Positions 10,882-20,431 of a stretch of 64,000 nt of DNA are shown here, piece by piece. The notes below the pieces were generated by a model that saw nothing but the letters and a program-made list of their open reading frames with translations, was not told where the DNA came from and made no database searches. Source of the DNA: Pseudomonas graminis (GTDB taxonomy: Bacteria > Pseudomonadota > Gammaproteobacteria > Pseudomonadales > Pseudomonadaceae); the NCBI RefSeq assembly GCF_900111735.1, contig NZ_FOHW01000018.1:1-64000 (forward strand), in the 5' to 3' direction. The first letter of the stretch is position 1. Each line of letters begins with the position of its first letter. The position numbers were made by a program, and so were the translations under genes.

Positions 10882-11957
10882 GGCTCGCTCCTTTTCTTGA
10901 TCAGGCCGATCACGCCTTTGGGCAGGTACAGCGTCACCACGATGAACAGCGCGCCGAGGAGGAACAGCCAGTATTCAGGAAAGGCCACGGTGAACCAGCT
11001 CTTCATGCCGTTGACCAGACCGGCGCCGAGCAGCGGGCCAATCAACGTGCCGCGACCACCCAGGGCGACCCAGACGGCCGCTTCAATGGAGTTGGTCGGC
11101 GACATCTCGCTCGGGTTGATGATGCCGACCTGCGGCACATACAACGCCCCGGCCAGGCCGCACAACACCGCGCTCAACACCCAGACAAACAGCTTGAAGC
11201 CACGCGGGTCGTAGCCGCAGAACATCAGGCGGTTTTCCGCATCGCGCACCGCGGTCAATACACGACCGAACTTGCTGCGCGCCAGACGCCACCCGACAAA
11301 CAGACTGCCCGCGAGCAACGCTACCGTCAGCAGAAACAGCACCGCGCGGGTGCCTTGGGAGGTGATGCTGAACCCCAGAATGCTGCGGAAGTTGGTGAAG
11401 CCATTGTTGCCGCCAAAACCGGTTTCGTTGCGGAAGAACAGCAGCATGCCGGCGAAGGTCAGGGCCTGGGTCATGATCGAGAAGTACACGCCCTTGATCC
11501 GCGAACGGAAGGCGAAGAAGCCGAACACCAGCGCCAGCAACCCCGGCGCCAAAACCACCAGGCACATGGCCCAGAGGAAATGCTGCGTGCCGACCCAGTA
11601 CCACGGCAGTTCGGTCCACGACAGAAAGGTCATGAACGCCGGCAGGTCGTCGCCCGACGCTTCGCGCATCAGGTACATGCCCATCGCGTAACCGCCCAGG
11701 GCGAAGAAAAGACCGTGGCCCAGGGACAACAGGCCCGCGTAACCCCAGACCAGGTCCAGTGCCAGGGCGACGATCGCGTAGCAGAGGATCTTGCCCACCA
11801 GCGTCAGGGTGTAGGCCGACACTTGCAGGCCGTTGCTTTCAGGCAAAAGGGACAAAAATGGCAGGGCGATCAGCAGGGCAAGAATCACCACGCCGACCGC
11901 GACCGTAACTTGGGTGCCGGCGCGTTGCGCGGCAGTGACCATCAGTGGCTGATTCAT
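10878..11957 (-). CDS. urtC: Urea ABC transporter permease UrtC
   Basis: A 359-residue LivM-type permease with about ten hydrophobic segments and the conserved cytoplasmic loop AVRDAENRLMFCGYDPRGFKL. The start shares one base with the urtB stop (TGATG), so translation is coupled. Together with UrtB it forms the urea channel in the inner membrane. The C-terminus GVIGLIKKR is typical. Confidence 0.95.
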   Translation of the reverse strand: MNQPLMVTAAQRAGTQVTVAVGVVILALLIALPFLSLLPESNGLQVSAYTLTLVGKILCYAIVALALDLVWGYAGLLSLGHGLFFALGGYAMGMYLMREASGDDLPAFMTFLSWTELPWYWVGTQHFLWAMCLVVLAPGLLALVFGFFAFRSRIKGVYFSIMTQALTFAGMLLFFRNETGFGGNNGFTNFRSILGFSITSQGTRAVLFLLTVALLAGSLFVGWRLARSKFGRVLTAVRDAENRLMFCGYDPRGFKLFVWVLSAVLCGLAGALYVPQVGIINPSEMSPTNSIEAAVWVALGGRGTLIGPLLGAGLVNGMKSWFTVAFPEYWLFLLGALFIVVTLYLPKGVIGLIKKRSEP

Positions 11958-13543
11958 CAGTCGATCACCCGTCCTTTGAGTGCGAAGAGGCCTTGCGGAC
12001 GTTTCTGGATGAACAGAATGATCAGCGCCAGGATCAGGATCTTGCCCAGTACGGCGCCGATCTGCGGTTCGAGAATCTTGTTGGCGATGCCCAGCCCGAA
12101 GGCCGCCGTGACGCTGCCGGCCAGTTGACCGACGCCGCCGAGCACGACCACGAGGAAGGAGTCGATGATGCAGCTCTGGCCCAGGTCAGGGCCGACGTTG
12201 CCAATCTGGCTCAGCGCCACACCGCCCAGCCCGGCGATTCCCGAGCCTAGCCCGAAGGCCATCATGTCGATGCGCCCGGTGGGTACGCCGCAGCAGGCCG
12301 CCATGTTGCGGTTCTGGGTGACGGCACGCACGTTCAGCCCCAGACGGGTTTTGTTCAGCAGCAGCCAGGTCAGCACAACGACAAACAGCGCGAAGGCGAT
12401 GATGACGATGCGGTTCCAGGGCAGTACCAGATTGGGCAGCACCTGAATGCCACCCGACAGCCATTCTGGGTTGGCCACTTCGACGTTCTGCGCGCCGAAC
12501 ACCACGCGGATCAACTGGATCAGCATCAGGCTGATGCCCCAGGTCGCCAGAAGTGTTTCCAGCGGGCGACCGTACAAGTGGCGGATGACCGTGCGCTCCA
12601 GTGCCATGCCGATGCAGGCGGTGACGAAAAACGCGATCGGCAGCGCCACCAGCGGATAAAACTCAAGGGCGCCGGGGGCGTAACGCTGAAACATCATCTG
12701 CACGACGTAGGTGGCGTAGGCACCGAGCATCAGCATCTCGCCGTGGGCCATGTTGATCACCCCGAGCAGGCCGAAGGTGATCGCCAGTCCCAGCGCCGCC
12801 AGCAGCAGAATCGACCCTAGCGACAGGCCGGCGAAGGCTTGCCCGAGGATCTCGCCGATCATCAGTTTGCGTTTGACCTGAGCCAGGCTGGTTTCGGCCG
12901 CCAGGCGCACCGTGGGGTCAGTTTCGACGCTGGGTTCGAGCAGGGTTTCCAGCCGGGTGCGGGCCAGCGGATCACCGGTCTCACCGAGCAGGCGCACAGC
13001 GGCGAGCCGCACGGTGGGGCTGACGTCGACCAGTTGCAGGTTGGCCAGCGCCAGGTTCAGGGCCGAATGGACGCTGTCGTCCTGTTCGCTCGCCACTTGT
13101 TGCACCAGCAATGGCAACTGCGCCGGACGGGCGTTCTTCTGCAGGATTTGAGCGGCGGCCAGGCGAACCCTGGGGTCGGCAGCGAGCAGTTGATGGCTGG
13201 CCAGCGCGGTGTTGATCAGGCCGCGAAGGCGGTTGTTCAGGCTGATGGCTTGGGGCGCATCGGGGTTGGGCGCATCGGCCAGCGCGGGAGCGTCAGGGTC
13301 GACGGCGATGAAGCTGTCGCCGTTCTGGATGAACGCCCGGTTGCTGCTGTCAGCGGCGACGCGACCGTCCTGCAGGGCAACCAGCAGTTCGACGCGCGCC
13401 GGGTCAGGCTTGGCGGCCCAGGTTTCCAGCAGTTGGGCGCGCTCGGCGGATTGGGCCGCGACAAAGTCGCCGGCATCGCTGGCATGGGCGGCAAAAGGCA
13501 GCCACAGGCACAGCGCGAGAAGAAGGTGGAAATATCTGGGCAT
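11957..13543 (-). CDS. urtB: Urea ABC transporter permease UrtB
   Basis: A 528-residue LivH-type permease. A signal peptide (MPRYFHLLLALCLWLPFAAHA) and a roughly 200-residue soluble periplasmic region with HEAT-like helical repeats (RLAAAQIL, RLAAVRLLGETG) come first. The membrane domain begins near residue 230 and carries INMAHGEMLMLGAYA. The long N-terminal region distinguishes UrtB from LivH (about 300 residues). The ATG at 13543 has AGGAC upstream and precedes the signal peptide; an in-frame upstream ATG at 13567 would add 8 residues. A 185-base gap with a REP doublet separates it from urtA. Confidence 0.94.
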   Translation of the reverse strand: MPRYFHLLLALCLWLPFAAHASDAGDFVAAQSAERAQLLETWAAKPDPARVELLVALQDGRVAADSSNRAFIQNGDSFIAVDPDAPALADAPNPDAPQAISLNNRLRGLINTALASHQLLAADPRVRLAAAQILQKNARPAQLPLLVQQVASEQDDSVHSALNLALANLQLVDVSPTVRLAAVRLLGETGDPLARTRLETLLEPSVETDPTVRLAAETSLAQVKRKLMIGEILGQAFAGLSLGSILLLAALGLAITFGLLGVINMAHGEMLMLGAYATYVVQMMFQRYAPGALEFYPLVALPIAFFVTACIGMALERTVIRHLYGRPLETLLATWGISLMLIQLIRVVFGAQNVEVANPEWLSGGIQVLPNLVLPWNRIVIIAFALFVVVLTWLLLNKTRLGLNVRAVTQNRNMAACCGVPTGRIDMMAFGLGSGIAGLGGVALSQIGNVGPDLGQSCIIDSFLVVVLGGVGQLAGSVTAAFGLGIANKILEPQIGAVLGKILILALIILFIQKRPQGLFALKGRVID

Positions 13544-13590
13544 ATCGAGTCCTGGAAGCACCCGCACGACCTAACGTCAGACGGGGAACC

Positions 13591-13680
13591 TGTAGGAGTG
13601 AGCTTGCTCGCGATCGCGGTATACCAGCCGACATCATCGTCACAGGCAGATCGCAATCGCGAGCGAGCTCACTCCTACAG
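13591..13680. repeat. REP doublet between urtA and urtB
   Basis: TGTAGGAGTGAGCTTGCTCG faces CGAGCGAGCTCACTCCTACA over 90 bases, a near-perfect inverted pair. It follows directly after urtA in transcription. A hairpin here is a plausible way to keep the 5' segment (urtA, the abundant binding protein) more stable than the downstream permease and ATPase message, as in other ABC operons. Confidence 0.87.
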
Positions 13681-13728
13681 GGATAGGTTCAGCCGGAACA
13701 TTTCAGCCGACCGTTTACCCTGTGTCGC

Positions 13729-14994
13729 TTAGTTACTCTTGACGGCGTAGTCAGGCTTTTTGTCGTTGCCCGGAATGAACGGACTCCACGGCTGGGCGCG
13801 AATCGGCTCTTTGGTCTGCCAGACCACGTTGAACTGACCGTCGGCCTTGATCTCGCCGATCATCACCGGCTTGTGCAGGTGGTGGTTGGTTTTGTCCATC
13901 GTCAGGGTGAAGCCGGACGGCGCGGCGAAGGTCTGGCCGGCCATGGCTTCGCGGACTTTATCCACATCGGTGGATTTGGCTTTCTCGACCGCTTGCGCCC
14001 ACATGTGGATACCCACGTAAGTGGCTTCCATCGGGTCGTTGGTCACGGCCTTGTCGGCGTTCGGCAGGTTGTGCGCCTTGGCGTAGGCCTTCCAGTCGGC
14101 GACGAACTTGGTGTTGACCGGGTTCTTCACCGATTCGAAGTAGTTCCACGCCGCCAGGTTGCCCACCAACGGTTTGGTGTCGACGCCGCGCAGTTCTTCT
14201 TCGCCGACCGAAAACGCCACCACGGGTACGTCGGTGGCTTTCAGGCCCTGATTGCCGAGCTCTTTGTAGAACGGCACGTTGGAGTCGCCGTTGACCGTGG
14301 AAATCACCGCCGTCTTGCCGCCCGCCGCGAACTTCTTGATGTTCGACACGATGGTCTGGTAATCGCTGTGACCGAACGGGGTGTAGACCTCTTCGATGTC
14401 CTTGTCCGCCACACCTTTGGAGTGCAGGAACGAGCGCAGAATCTTGTTGGTGGTGCGCGGGTAGACGTAGTCGGTGCCCAGCAGGAAAAAGCGCTTGGCT
14501 CCGCCGCCGTCTTCGCTCATCAGGTATTCAACCGCAGGAATGGCCTGCTGGTTAGGCGCCGCGCCGGTGTAGAAGACGTTCGGCGACATCTCTTCGCCTT
14601 CGTACTGCACCGGGTAGAACAGCAGGCCGTTCAGCTCCTCGAAGACCGGCAACACCGACTTGCGCGACACCGAGGTCCAGCAGCCGAACACCACGGCGAC
14701 CTTGTCCTGGGTCAGCAACTGGCGGCCCTTCTCTGCGAACAATGGCCAGTTCGACGCCGGGTCGACCACCACCGGCTCAAGCATCTTGCCGTTGACGCCG
14801 CCCTTGGCGTTGATTTCATCAATGGTCATCAGCGCCATGTCCTTGAGCGAGGTCTCGGAGATGGCCATGGTGCCGGACAAAGAATGCAGAATGCCGACCT
14901 TGATGGTCTCGGCCGCCTGAGCGGTCCAGGTCAAACCCATCGCTGCGATCGATGCAGACAAAGTGAACGCTTTCAGCAAACTACGACGCTTCAT
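13729..14994 (-). CDS. urtA: Urea ABC transporter substrate-binding protein UrtA
   Basis: A 421-residue periplasmic binding protein of the amide/urea type I fold. The N-terminus MKRRSLLKAFTLSASIAAMG has a twin-Arg-like start and an Ala-x-Ala cleavage region (AQAAE), so it is exported. The mature part begins TIKVGILHSLSGTMAISE, diagnostic of UrtA. It captures urea and delivers it to UrtBC. It is the first gene of the unit, and the sigma-54-type promoter upstream implies control by nitrogen limitation through NtrC. Confidence 0.95.
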   Translation of the reverse strand: MKRRSLLKAFTLSASIAAMGLTWTAQAAETIKVGILHSLSGTMAISETSLKDMALMTIDEINAKGGVNGKMLEPVVVDPASNWPLFAEKGRQLLTQDKVAVVFGCWTSVSRKSVLPVFEELNGLLFYPVQYEGEEMSPNVFYTGAAPNQQAIPAVEYLMSEDGGGAKRFFLLGTDYVYPRTTNKILRSFLHSKGVADKDIEEVYTPFGHSDYQTIVSNIKKFAAGGKTAVISTVNGDSNVPFYKELGNQGLKATDVPVVAFSVGEEELRGVDTKPLVGNLAAWNYFESVKNPVNTKFVADWKAYAKAHNLPNADKAVTNDPMEATYVGIHMWAQAVEKAKSTDVDKVREAMAGQTFAAPSGFTLTMDKTNHHLHKPVMIGEIKADGQFNVVWQTKEPIRAQPWSPFIPGNDKKPDYAVKSN

Positions 14995-15066
14995 TGGCTA
15001 GCTCCATTCCTTGATTTTTTTAGATGACGGCGGTTGGCGGTGCAGAGTTGAGTCTGCTTAGGCTTT

Positions 15067-15083
15067 AGCAAAGGCTGGGCCAA
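15067..15083 (-). promoter_or_regulatory. Sigma-54 promoter ahead of urtA
   Basis: Read on the minus strand the site is TTGGCCCAGCCTTTGCT. It matches the sigma-54 consensus TGGCAC-N5-TTGCW with correct spacing and intact GG (-24) and GC (-12) dinucleotides; the only core mismatch is C for A in TGGCAC. The -12 end lies about 70 bases before the urtA start. This fits a nitrogen-scavenging operon activated by NtrC. Possible NtrC half sites lie 50-125 bases further upstream. Confidence 0.7.
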
Positions 15084-15135
15084 GGCTGTATACGTCGCAT
15101 AATGGAATGAAAACGTCGCGTGTCCGGAGTGCGTT

Positions 15136-15191
15136 GCACCAACGTGGATCGGGACGGGGCGTGTGGTGCGTCGGGCGCGCTCAACTGGTGC
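15136..15191. promoter_or_regulatory. Possible NtrC half-sites upstream of urtA
   Basis: One GCACCA (15136-15141) and two TGGTGC (15164-15169 and 15186-15191) half-sites match the arms of the NtrC site GCACC-N-GGTGC, but no pair has the ideal spacing. They lie 53-124 bases upstream of the -24 element, where enhancers are expected. Weak evidence by itself; it gains weight from the sigma-54 site. Confidence 0.35.
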
Positions 15192-15242
15192 GATACCGTC
15201 GGGTGCCGCGAGGTTGAATGGCCTGACGCACCTGAAGTGCGG

Positions 15243-18200
15243 CTACCTCACGAAAATCTCACGCTCTCCCGTAAACAGATCAAAGGTTTCGTACACCATC
15301 GTATCCGGCGCGGTGAAGTACGCGAATGCCTGTCCTTTCACTTCTTTAAACGCCCTGAGTTGCAGGCGGGTGCCCGGCGGGATGGCAACGTGGTCGGCAA
15401 GAAAGCCGGAGAACAGATTCTTCTTCGGAACCGACGGTGCGAAGATCAAAAAAACCGGATGCGTATTGCTCGCAGCCTTGTCAGTGACGAATCTGTCCAG
15501 GCTCCAGCGCACGGCATTCCCTCGGCTGATTGATGCCGACTGCACCCCCGCGTCGACGAACACCGCGCCGAGCTCGCGTCGCAAGTGCTGCAGGCTTTCG
15601 TCGGTCACATGCGCAGCGCGGAAGGCATCGCCTTTCCATGAACGCAGGCGGTAAAACTGGTTGAGAAATGCTTGGGTCCGGGGCGTTCGCGCTCCGCTTC
15701 TCAGGAGTTGGTTGATCTCCGCTGAACCGCCTTCGATGTAGTCAAGCAGCTCGGGGTACTGCTCCGCTTTTCCGCGTTCAGCCAACGTCAGGAACCGGGC
15801 TTCATCAAGGGACGGTTGAGGGATGGCACTACCTTCAGAGGGGGTAGGCCACTTCTTGAGTAATACACTTAGTTCATTCCGGGCTTGTCGATCGGCCTGC
15901 GGGCTCAGGCGCACGACCGGTTGCGAGACCTTGCGCCAGCTCCCGGTTCTTGCCCGTATGACATATTCTTCCTCATGGACCAGCAGCGCCGGATCCCGGG
16001 GATGGGGTCGATACAGACGACACCGCCCGAACAGATTGAAGCGTCGGCCGACGTAGCCTTTTTCAGACCCTAAGCTGATCTCAGTGAATTTGCTCCGCTC
16101 CAGCCGCGTGATCATGCCCGACTCGGCAAAGTGGGGCGCTCCGGAGGGGGACAGAAGATAGCCGATCTGCACCTGCCCATCGCGTCCGGTACGACGGACC
16201 AGATGCGGGCGTTTTAGCATCGCCAGTTGAGGTCCCTTCAATGCCGCAGCGCTTGCGCGACCGATACCGGCAGTAAACAAGTAACCCACTGCGCCCATGA
16301 GCTCTTGTGCAGCACCCTCCCAATCGTTTTCATCCACCTTTTGAAAGCCGCTCCAGGCGTGGCCCAGGCCCATTCCGAGCGCGAGGGGGATCATGACGGG
16401 GGCGGGCAACAGCAACAACCCGATGCTCATGGCCATGTCAAAGGTATGTGTTCGGGCATCGGCGCTTTCGGGCTGGATCAACAGGGATCTTGCCTCCTCT
16501 CTCAATTGGCTGATCCGCACCGCGAAATGCTCATCGAACGGGTCGCTGTGCTGCTCCACGAACAGCACCGGATTCAACAAGTTTGACGGGATGGGAACCG
16601 GAGTCGGCAGCGAGGTCACCGCGTCTGGAAAGCGCCAGTGCTTGAACCACTCCTCATAATCGAGCATCACCCGAGCCACTCGCCGATCGGCCAATGGCAG
16701 CAACCTTGCGACGTAGGATTTGTACACTTCACGCTCCAGAAAAGCTCGTGTGAGGTGGAACATGCCGTCGAAGGAGCGGAACACAACGTTATCCGGCGCG
16801 TTGAGTGTGCAAAGAACCACAGGCCCCTTTTCGAATGTGCCGACCGGGGCAATCAGCATGATGTCCGGAATCTTGACCCCGCCGATGTGCAGGAATCGCA
16901 CCTCTATCGTCGCCCCGTCCACCTTGCGACGCTGCTGCGGATCGGGACCGTCCAGGACCGCCTTGATCCAGCGAAGGCGGTTGTCGGGAAACCCCTTCAG
17001 TTGACTCTCCCTGTACGCCATGGCGAGCCGCGCCACCAGCAATTCCCGATGCTTACCCTTCAACTGATCAGCATAATCCGAATGATCAAGATGTTCGGCA
17101 AGGTAGTCGTCCAGTCGCTTCGGGACATCGATTCGCGCCAACAGCGCCTTCACCACGTCTCCCGAGAGTCCCGGTATCGCTCGGCCGCGCTCGTCTGTAA
17201 CAACCAGCGCGCTGGCTTCGTGGATATTCGTGCGCAGTGCGTTTTCGTGGGCCAGTGCGTGCAGCGAATAGGTCTGCGGCGGAGTGTCGGTCTCTGGCTC
17301 GGCGGTGGGCGAAAAGCGGGTCGAGAGGTGCCGGTGGAACATCGCCATGACTTGGATTTTCTGGGGCGACAGCCGAATGTTTTTCTCTGCCAGTGCGGCG
17401 GTGACCGTCGCGTCGACGTACCCGCTGATGACGTGGGCGCTGTCACCTTGCGGGGTGTTGAAGCGCTCCAGGCTGAGGCGTCGGATGGTGCGGATAGCCT
17501 GCGCGTAAGCCGTTGCATCGCGAGTCCATTCGACCTGCTGTTCCTCACTCATTTCTTTCCACCACTCGGGCATCTGTTCGCGGACCACATCGCAATCCAG
17601 CTGGCGCTCGATACGGTGGTTGTCGAACAACTGATCCGAGGCCATCAACTCGAGAATGAGACCTTGAAAAGACGGCTGATTCAGGCTCAGGGACTGAGCG
17701 ATGTTTACCGCGTGGTCGAAGTCAGCCTTCTGTTTGATGATTTGCGATGTCAGCAGCAGGCTCATGAAATTGCTGCCCAGTTTCTGCAAGCCCCAGCGTA
17801 TTGGGGGCTGCACGCGCGCAACGCCGGGGAGTGCCAGTGCGACCAGATCATCGAGCTTGAGGTGGCCCAGCAATCGGCGTCGCTGAGCCTCGTCGGCAAG
17901 ACGATGGCTGAGGGTTTCGGTGAGCTGATTCAGTGAATCGAATCGTTCCAGGCTGTCGGCAGGGGTATAGAGGATGACCTCTCCGACGGACTGGTCGTCG
18001 GTGGCCGGAACCTGATCGCTGCGCTGCTCGGTGACCACAAATGCCCCTGTCAGCGCAAACAGCGCAGTGGCCCCGGTGCCCAGCCACAGACTGAACACAT
18101 CGTGTTTCTGCAAGGGATCGGCCGAGGTGTCCACGCCGTAATCCAGTGTGTCGTTAAGCATGCTGTACAGATGAGGCAGAAACTCGCGCTTCTCGACACG

Positions 18201-18707
18201 CATCTGGCACTCCAGCCTGAGTAACTTGACCCGGTCTGCGAGGAAGTCCTCGCGCCGGGCTTTGCCGGACGGCTGAATCTCTGCCCAATAATCCGAGAGT
18301 ATTTGCTTGTAGCGGTCGGCCAGCCTTTGCGCGATGGATGCATACAGGGCGACCAGCGCCTCGCGGTCGAGGGCACCAATGGAGGCCATGTCAGCCGAAG
18401 GCGTTTCTGTGGCGTAAAGCCCGGCAGACGCGACGTTCTGCCACTGAAAGGACCCTGTGAAGTGTGCGGTCAGGCTGGCAAGCAGCGGGTAACTGCTTGG
18501 GGTTTCTGCTGCACCGGGTTCAATACTCCGCTCTCGGCAGACGAGCCATGTACTGGCGTAGTCAAACGCGAGCCCGCGATGGCTCAGGCGCAGGCACTCG
18601 GTGAGCGTCCGCTCAAGGGCCTGGGTGAAATCGGGCAGTTCGTAGAGCGTAAGCGCGGAGCTGTCGACGGTGGGGTCGGATGAAACGGTGACGGTTGTGG
18701 AGTTCAT
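15243..18707 (-). CDS. DUF6543-type large toxin-like protein with degenerate ART-like C-terminal domain
   Basis: A 1154-residue protein without a signal peptide. Its long N-terminal part resembles the DUF6543 (dermonecrotic toxin N-terminal-like) region common in Pseudomonas. A hydrophobic helical pair follows (about 756-785 and 802-816), reminiscent of toxin translocation segments. From about residue 990 the C-terminus resembles an R-S-E ADP-ribosyltransferase. It shows an Arg strand (AFRAAHVTDESL, Arg1030), a serine motif (SASISRGNAVRW, Ser1059) and the strand before IPPGTRLQL. The Glu-x-Glu expected before that strand reads Ala1104-Asp1105-His1106, so activity may be lost or altered. No immunity gene or secretion system is adjacent. 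Function is inferred from fold-level pattern only. Confidence 0.65.
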   Translation of the reverse strand: MNSTTVTVSSDPTVDSSALTLYELPDFTQALERTLTECLRLSHRGLAFDYASTWLVCRERSIEPGAAETPSSYPLLASLTAHFTGSFQWQNVASAGLYATETPSADMASIGALDREALVALYASIAQRLADRYKQILSDYWAEIQPSGKARREDFLADRVKLLRLECQMRVEKREFLPHLYSMLNDTLDYGVDTSADPLQKHDVFSLWLGTGATALFALTGAFVVTEQRSDQVPATDDQSVGEVILYTPADSLERFDSLNQLTETLSHRLADEAQRRRLLGHLKLDDLVALALPGVARVQPPIRWGLQKLGSNFMSLLLTSQIIKQKADFDHAVNIAQSLSLNQPSFQGLILELMASDQLFDNHRIERQLDCDVVREQMPEWWKEMSEEQQVEWTRDATAYAQAIRTIRRLSLERFNTPQGDSAHVISGYVDATVTAALAEKNIRLSPQKIQVMAMFHRHLSTRFSPTAEPETDTPPQTYSLHALAHENALRTNIHEASALVVTDERGRAIPGLSGDVVKALLARIDVPKRLDDYLAEHLDHSDYADQLKGKHRELLVARLAMAYRESQLKGFPDNRLRWIKAVLDGPDPQQRRKVDGATIEVRFLHIGGVKIPDIMLIAPVGTFEKGPVVLCTLNAPDNVVFRSFDGMFHLTRAFLEREVYKSYVARLLPLADRRVARVMLDYEEWFKHWRFPDAVTSLPTPVPIPSNLLNPVLFVEQHSDPFDEHFAVRISQLREEARSLLIQPESADARTHTFDMAMSIGLLLLPAPVMIPLALGMGLGHAWSGFQKVDENDWEGAAQELMGAVGYLFTAGIGRASAAALKGPQLAMLKRPHLVRRTGRDGQVQIGYLLSPSGAPHFAESGMITRLERSKFTEISLGSEKGYVGRRFNLFGRCRLYRPHPRDPALLVHEEEYVIRARTGSWRKVSQPVVRLSPQADRQARNELSVLLKKWPTPSEGSAIPQPSLDEARFLTLAERGKAEQYPELLDYIEGGSAEINQLLRSGARTPRTQAFLNQFYRLRSWKGDAFRAAHVTDESLQHLRRELGAVFVDAGVQSASISRGNAVRWSLDRFVTDKAASNTHPVFLIFAPSVPKKNLFSGFLADHVAIPPGTRLQLRAFKEVKGQAFAYFTAPDTMVYETFDLFTGEREIFVR

Positions 18708-18971
18708 GGCGCCTGTTCGTATGCATGAGGGATGACTCGCAGAACCAACGGGTTCGGCGACTCATTTCATGGAGTCAGGGCTTGGGGCGTGCGTCTGTAG
18801 GCGGGACCAAGTCTGGATGTGAAGGGAAATCAACCAGACAGGTAGGATTTTTCGCGGAGGAAGAGGGGCACTTGATGAGCAGAAAATCAGGTGCGGAGCC
18901 TGAAACCCGAAATGAGGAGGAATTCATCACTAAACCACCCAAAAGAGGTTCCAGGCCCCGCGAGACGCAAT

Positions 18972-20345
18972 CTATGCTGTTGCCGGCATTTTGGCAAAGC
19001 GCGAACGCACTATTCGATCGAGCAGCCACACCGCCAACATCGAAACGCCCACCAGCGGGAACGCCACGCCCAGCAAGATCATCACCGCGGTAGCGGTTTT
19101 CCAGCGCGGCAGGTCATGACGCAAAGGCGGAACACCGAAGCCGTTTTGTGGCCGACGCTTCCACCAGATCACGATGCCGCTCACCGAACTCAGCAGCACC
19201 ATCAGGCAAATGAACAGAATCAGGATCTGGTTTATCCAGCCGTACATTTTGCCCTCATGCAGCATCACGCCCAGCTCAGTGGCTTTGGACACGGTGCTGT
19301 AATCGCTGTACCGCACGTCCGCCAGCACCTTGCCGCTGTACTGATCGACATGCAGCGTGGCGTCATTGCGCGGGTCATCGGCGAACACGGAAACGGTGAA
19401 CACGCCATCGGCGCTTTTTGGTGGGGTGATGCTGTAGCCCGGTTCGATGTTGCGCGCCTTCGCGATGTCGACCACTTGCTGCAGGGAGATGGCCGGCGCT
19501 GCGGGAGCGCTGGACATATGGGCGTGGTTCATGTGCTCGGCATGATCCCCGGATGACACCGGCATCGGCGTGTTTTCCATGGCCCACGGCACGGTCTGCA
19601 CGCTGGCGCTATTCAGGGTGCCGGCCTGTTTGTCCGACTTGGGTACGTCATTCCACATGGCTGCCGGAAATGTGTTCCATACGTCGGCGTACATTTTTCC
19701 CCACATGCCGGTCCAGGTCATGCCGCTCAGCAGCATGAACAGCAGCGCCACCGAGCCCCAGAATCCGGTTACCGCGTGCAGGTCGCGCCAGAGAATGCGG
19801 CCTCGCGCGCTGATGCGCGGCCAGAGTACGCCGGCCGGTGACCGCCCTCGCGGCCACCACAGGTACACGCCGGAAACCACCAGCACAATGCCCCAGCCAG
19901 CGGCCAGTTCCACCAGCCGATCACCCACGGTGCCGATCATCAGTTCGCCGTGCAGTTCGCGCGCAATGGCCTGCAGGTTTTGCTTCGCGTCTTGAGTGCC
20001 GAGCACCGTGCCGCTGTACGGATCGATGAACACGTTCACGTCGCGTCCGTCGTTTTTGACCACGAACTGCGAGCTGCTCTCGGCATTCAGCGAAGGCAGG
20101 TATTTGCTTACCTGCGCCTGTGGATAAGCGGTCATTACGCGCTTTTGCAGGTCATCGGCGCTGAGTGAGTGGTGGGCGGGTTTGACCGTCAGCAGGTCGC
20201 TGTACATCAGCGCATCCAGCTGCGGCTTGAACAGGTAAATGATCCCGGTGACCGCCAGCAGGATCATGAACGGCGCGACGAACAGGCCGGCATAGAAATG
20301 CCATCGCCACGCCAGGTTGTAAAAAGACACATTCGGTTTGGGCAT
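18972..20345 (-). CDS. PepSY-associated transmembrane protein (metal/redox related)
   Basis: A 457-residue inner-membrane protein of the PepSY_TM family. It starts with a helix bearing WRWHFYAGLFVAPFMILLAVTG and has three further membrane segments. Two periplasmic PepSY-like regions are present (for example DVNVFIDPYSGTVLG and LHVDQYSGKVLADVRYSDY). The loop near residues 260-280 is rich in Met and His (DHAEHMNHAHM), a likely metal-binding patch. It is the last gene of a cluster with PCuAC and two DUF2946 proteins, which points to copper handling or reductive metal uptake. The exact reaction is not established for this family. Confidence 0.85.
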   Translation of the reverse strand: MPKPNVSFYNLAWRWHFYAGLFVAPFMILLAVTGIIYLFKPQLDALMYSDLLTVKPAHHSLSADDLQKRVMTAYPQAQVSKYLPSLNAESSSQFVVKNDGRDVNVFIDPYSGTVLGTQDAKQNLQAIARELHGELMIGTVGDRLVELAAGWGIVLVVSGVYLWWPRGRSPAGVLWPRISARGRILWRDLHAVTGFWGSVALLFMLLSGMTWTGMWGKMYADVWNTFPAAMWNDVPKSDKQAGTLNSASVQTVPWAMENTPMPVSSGDHAEHMNHAHMSSAPAAPAISLQQVVDIAKARNIEPGYSITPPKSADGVFTVSVFADDPRNDATLHVDQYSGKVLADVRYSDYSTVSKATELGVMLHEGKMYGWINQILILFICLMVLLSSVSGIVIWWKRRPQNGFGVPPLRHDLPRWKTATAVMILLGVAFPLVGVSMLAVWLLDRIVRSRFAKMPATA

Positions 20346-20431
20346 GGTGCAACGCTCCCGTCAGGGAAAACACGGCGCAGCCCGCTGGCGGCCAGAGAAG
20401 ACGTCAGCGAGTACGAGTCAATTTGAGGTGT

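Noticed and set aside
13544..13728. REP doublet in the urt operon read as an intrinsic terminator
   Set aside because: The stem has no T-run on the minus strand and the downstream transporter genes have no other clear promoter, so stabilisation is likelier than termination.
18874..19093. A small plus-strand frame starting MSRKSGAEPETR with GAGGGG upstream
   Set aside because: It runs into the 3' end of the PepSY gene on the other strand, has low complexity and no family features. The ribosome-like purine run is not enough.
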